Origin: an uncultured Rickettsiales bacterium
Lineage (GTDB): Bacteria > Pseudomonadota > Alphaproteobacteria > Rickettsiales > UBA998
Assembly: GCA_937982385.1 (NCBI GenBank)
Contig: CALJMC010000031.1
Coordinates: 1 to 6,389 of the forward strand
Direction: 5' to 3'
Length of the DNA stretch: 6,389 bases
This document shows, piece after piece, positions 5,797 to 6,389 of this stretch (positions are counted from its first letter, which is position 1; the number at the start of each line of letters is the position of its first letter). The position numbers were made by a program, and so were the translations under genes. Below the pieces are notes generated by a model, which worked only from the letters and a program-made list of their open reading frames with translations, made no database searches and was not told where the DNA came from.

Positions 5797-6389
5797 ATGA
5801 ATATATTTTCTTCTGTAAAAAGTGATTTATCAGCTATTGCATCAGAGCTACTGAAAGGTAATGGTTTTAATGAGTCCTGGCTAAATGGTGTGACGGTGGA
5901 GCCTCCGCGCGATGCCTCGCATGGTGATATGGCAACCAACATTGCAATGGTAATGGCGGGCAGAGCCAAAATGAAACCACGTGATTTTGCTGAACAACTC
6001 GCACCGAAGCTTGAGGCACTTGAGCATATCAAGAAAGTTGAAGTGGCTGGTCCCGGATTCATCAATATGACATTGTCTCCGAAAATTTGGCAAAACCAAC
6101 TAAAAACGATTATTGCTGAGGGTGTCGGCTATGGTGCGTCTGATTTGGGTGCGGGCAAAAAGGTGAATATTGAATATGTGTCAGCGAATCCGACGGGGCC
6201 TCTGCATATTGGCCATGCGCGTGGCGCTGTAGTGGGGGATGCGCTGGCCTCGCTCTACCAAAAGGCTGGGTATGATGTTGAGCGTGAATATTATATCAAT
6301 GATGCGGGATCACAAATTGATGTGCTCGCAAAGTCAGTGTTTCTACGCTATCGCGAGGCGACAGGTGAAGATATAGTCGCTATTCCAGA
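5797..6389 (+). CDS. argS: arginyl-tRNA synthetase, N-terminal part (runs off the window)
   Basis: The first 197 codons of a class I aminoacyl-tRNA synthetase that attaches arginine to tRNA-Arg. The N-terminal additional domain typical of ArgS, which binds the tRNA D-loop, covers roughly residues 1-95 and includes EPPRDASHGDMATNIA and VAGPGFINMTL. The catalytic domain follows, with VNIEYVSANPTGPLHIGHAR; the class I HIGH motif falls at residues 137-140. YYINDAGSQIDVLAKS is another ArgS hallmark. The KMSK loop and anticodon-binding domain lie beyond the window, so integrity downstream is unknown. The ATG at 5797 starts MNIFSSVKSDL, in register with the family; its ribosome binding site is weak (an A-rich AAAGAAAAGA stretch at 5777-5786). 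It follows dgt by 36 bases with no visible terminator, so the two are probably co-transcribed, an order common in alphaproteobacteria. Confidence 0.95.
   Translation, partial: MNIFSSVKSDLSAIASELLKGNGFNESWLNGVTVEPPRDASHGDMATNIAMVMAGRAKMKPRDFAEQLAPKLEALEHIKKVEVAGPGFINMTLSPKIWQNQLKTIIAEGVGYGASDLGAGKKVNIEYVSANPTGPLHIGHARGAVVGDALASLYQKAGYDVEREYYINDAGSQIDVLAKSVFLRYREATGEDIVAIP

Noticed and set aside
5763..6099. Minus-strand open frames at 5763-6065 and 5881-6099
   Set aside because: They lie opposite argS, which has clear family motifs throughout; the minus-strand translations resemble no family and are shadows.
1..6389. Mobile element, CRISPR array, tRNA or toxin-antitoxin or defence system
   Set aside because: No transposase or integrase motif, terminal repeats, regularly spaced repeats or tRNA-like fold was seen; all genes are core families with little space between them.

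Overview
The window looks like an ordinary chromosomal stretch of an alphaproteobacterium with an AT-leaning genome (a spot count in dgt gave about 45% GC). Two markers support this. The divK-pleD pair closely resembles the Caulobacter crescentus proteins. The block xth-erpA / dgt-argS is a gene neighbourhood I know from alphaproteobacteria. Genus and order cannot be set from the sequence alone. The low GC points away from the high-GC Caulobacter and Rhizobium genomes.

Layout: 1-187 is the 3' end of a CpaF/TadA-type secretion ATPase gene (+). An AT-rich promoter region follows (188-307). Next come a long-form ribosome hibernation factor gene (hpf, 308-916) and a mannose-family PTS EIIA gene (962-1366), probably one transcription unit. 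A 142-base gap (1367-1508) holds a clean inverted repeat and leads into divK (1509-1901), which overlaps pleD (1898-3322) by four bases. Only 20 bases separate pleD from the convergent xth gene (3343-4128, -). Upstream of xth, also on the minus strand, is an ErpA-type iron-sulfur carrier gene (4148-4474). Divergent from erpA are dgt (about 4564-5760, +) and the start of argS (5797 to the window end).

The genes form three functional groups. DivK and PleD belong to the polarity and development phosphorelay that links cell fate to cyclic di-GMP. HPF and the solitary EIIA suggest a stress or nutrient arm that parks ribosomes and senses PTS phosphorylation. The xth, erpA, dgt and argS genes are housekeeping functions: base-excision repair, Fe-S maturation, dNTP balance and arginyl-tRNA charging.

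I found no mobile element, CRISPR array, tRNA, rRNA or broken gene, and no convincing undescribed system. The points most worth a second look are the pairing of hpf with a mannose-type EIIA rather than ptsN, the inverted repeat just upstream of divK, the dyads around the hpf promoter, and the compact erpA/dgt divergent control region.
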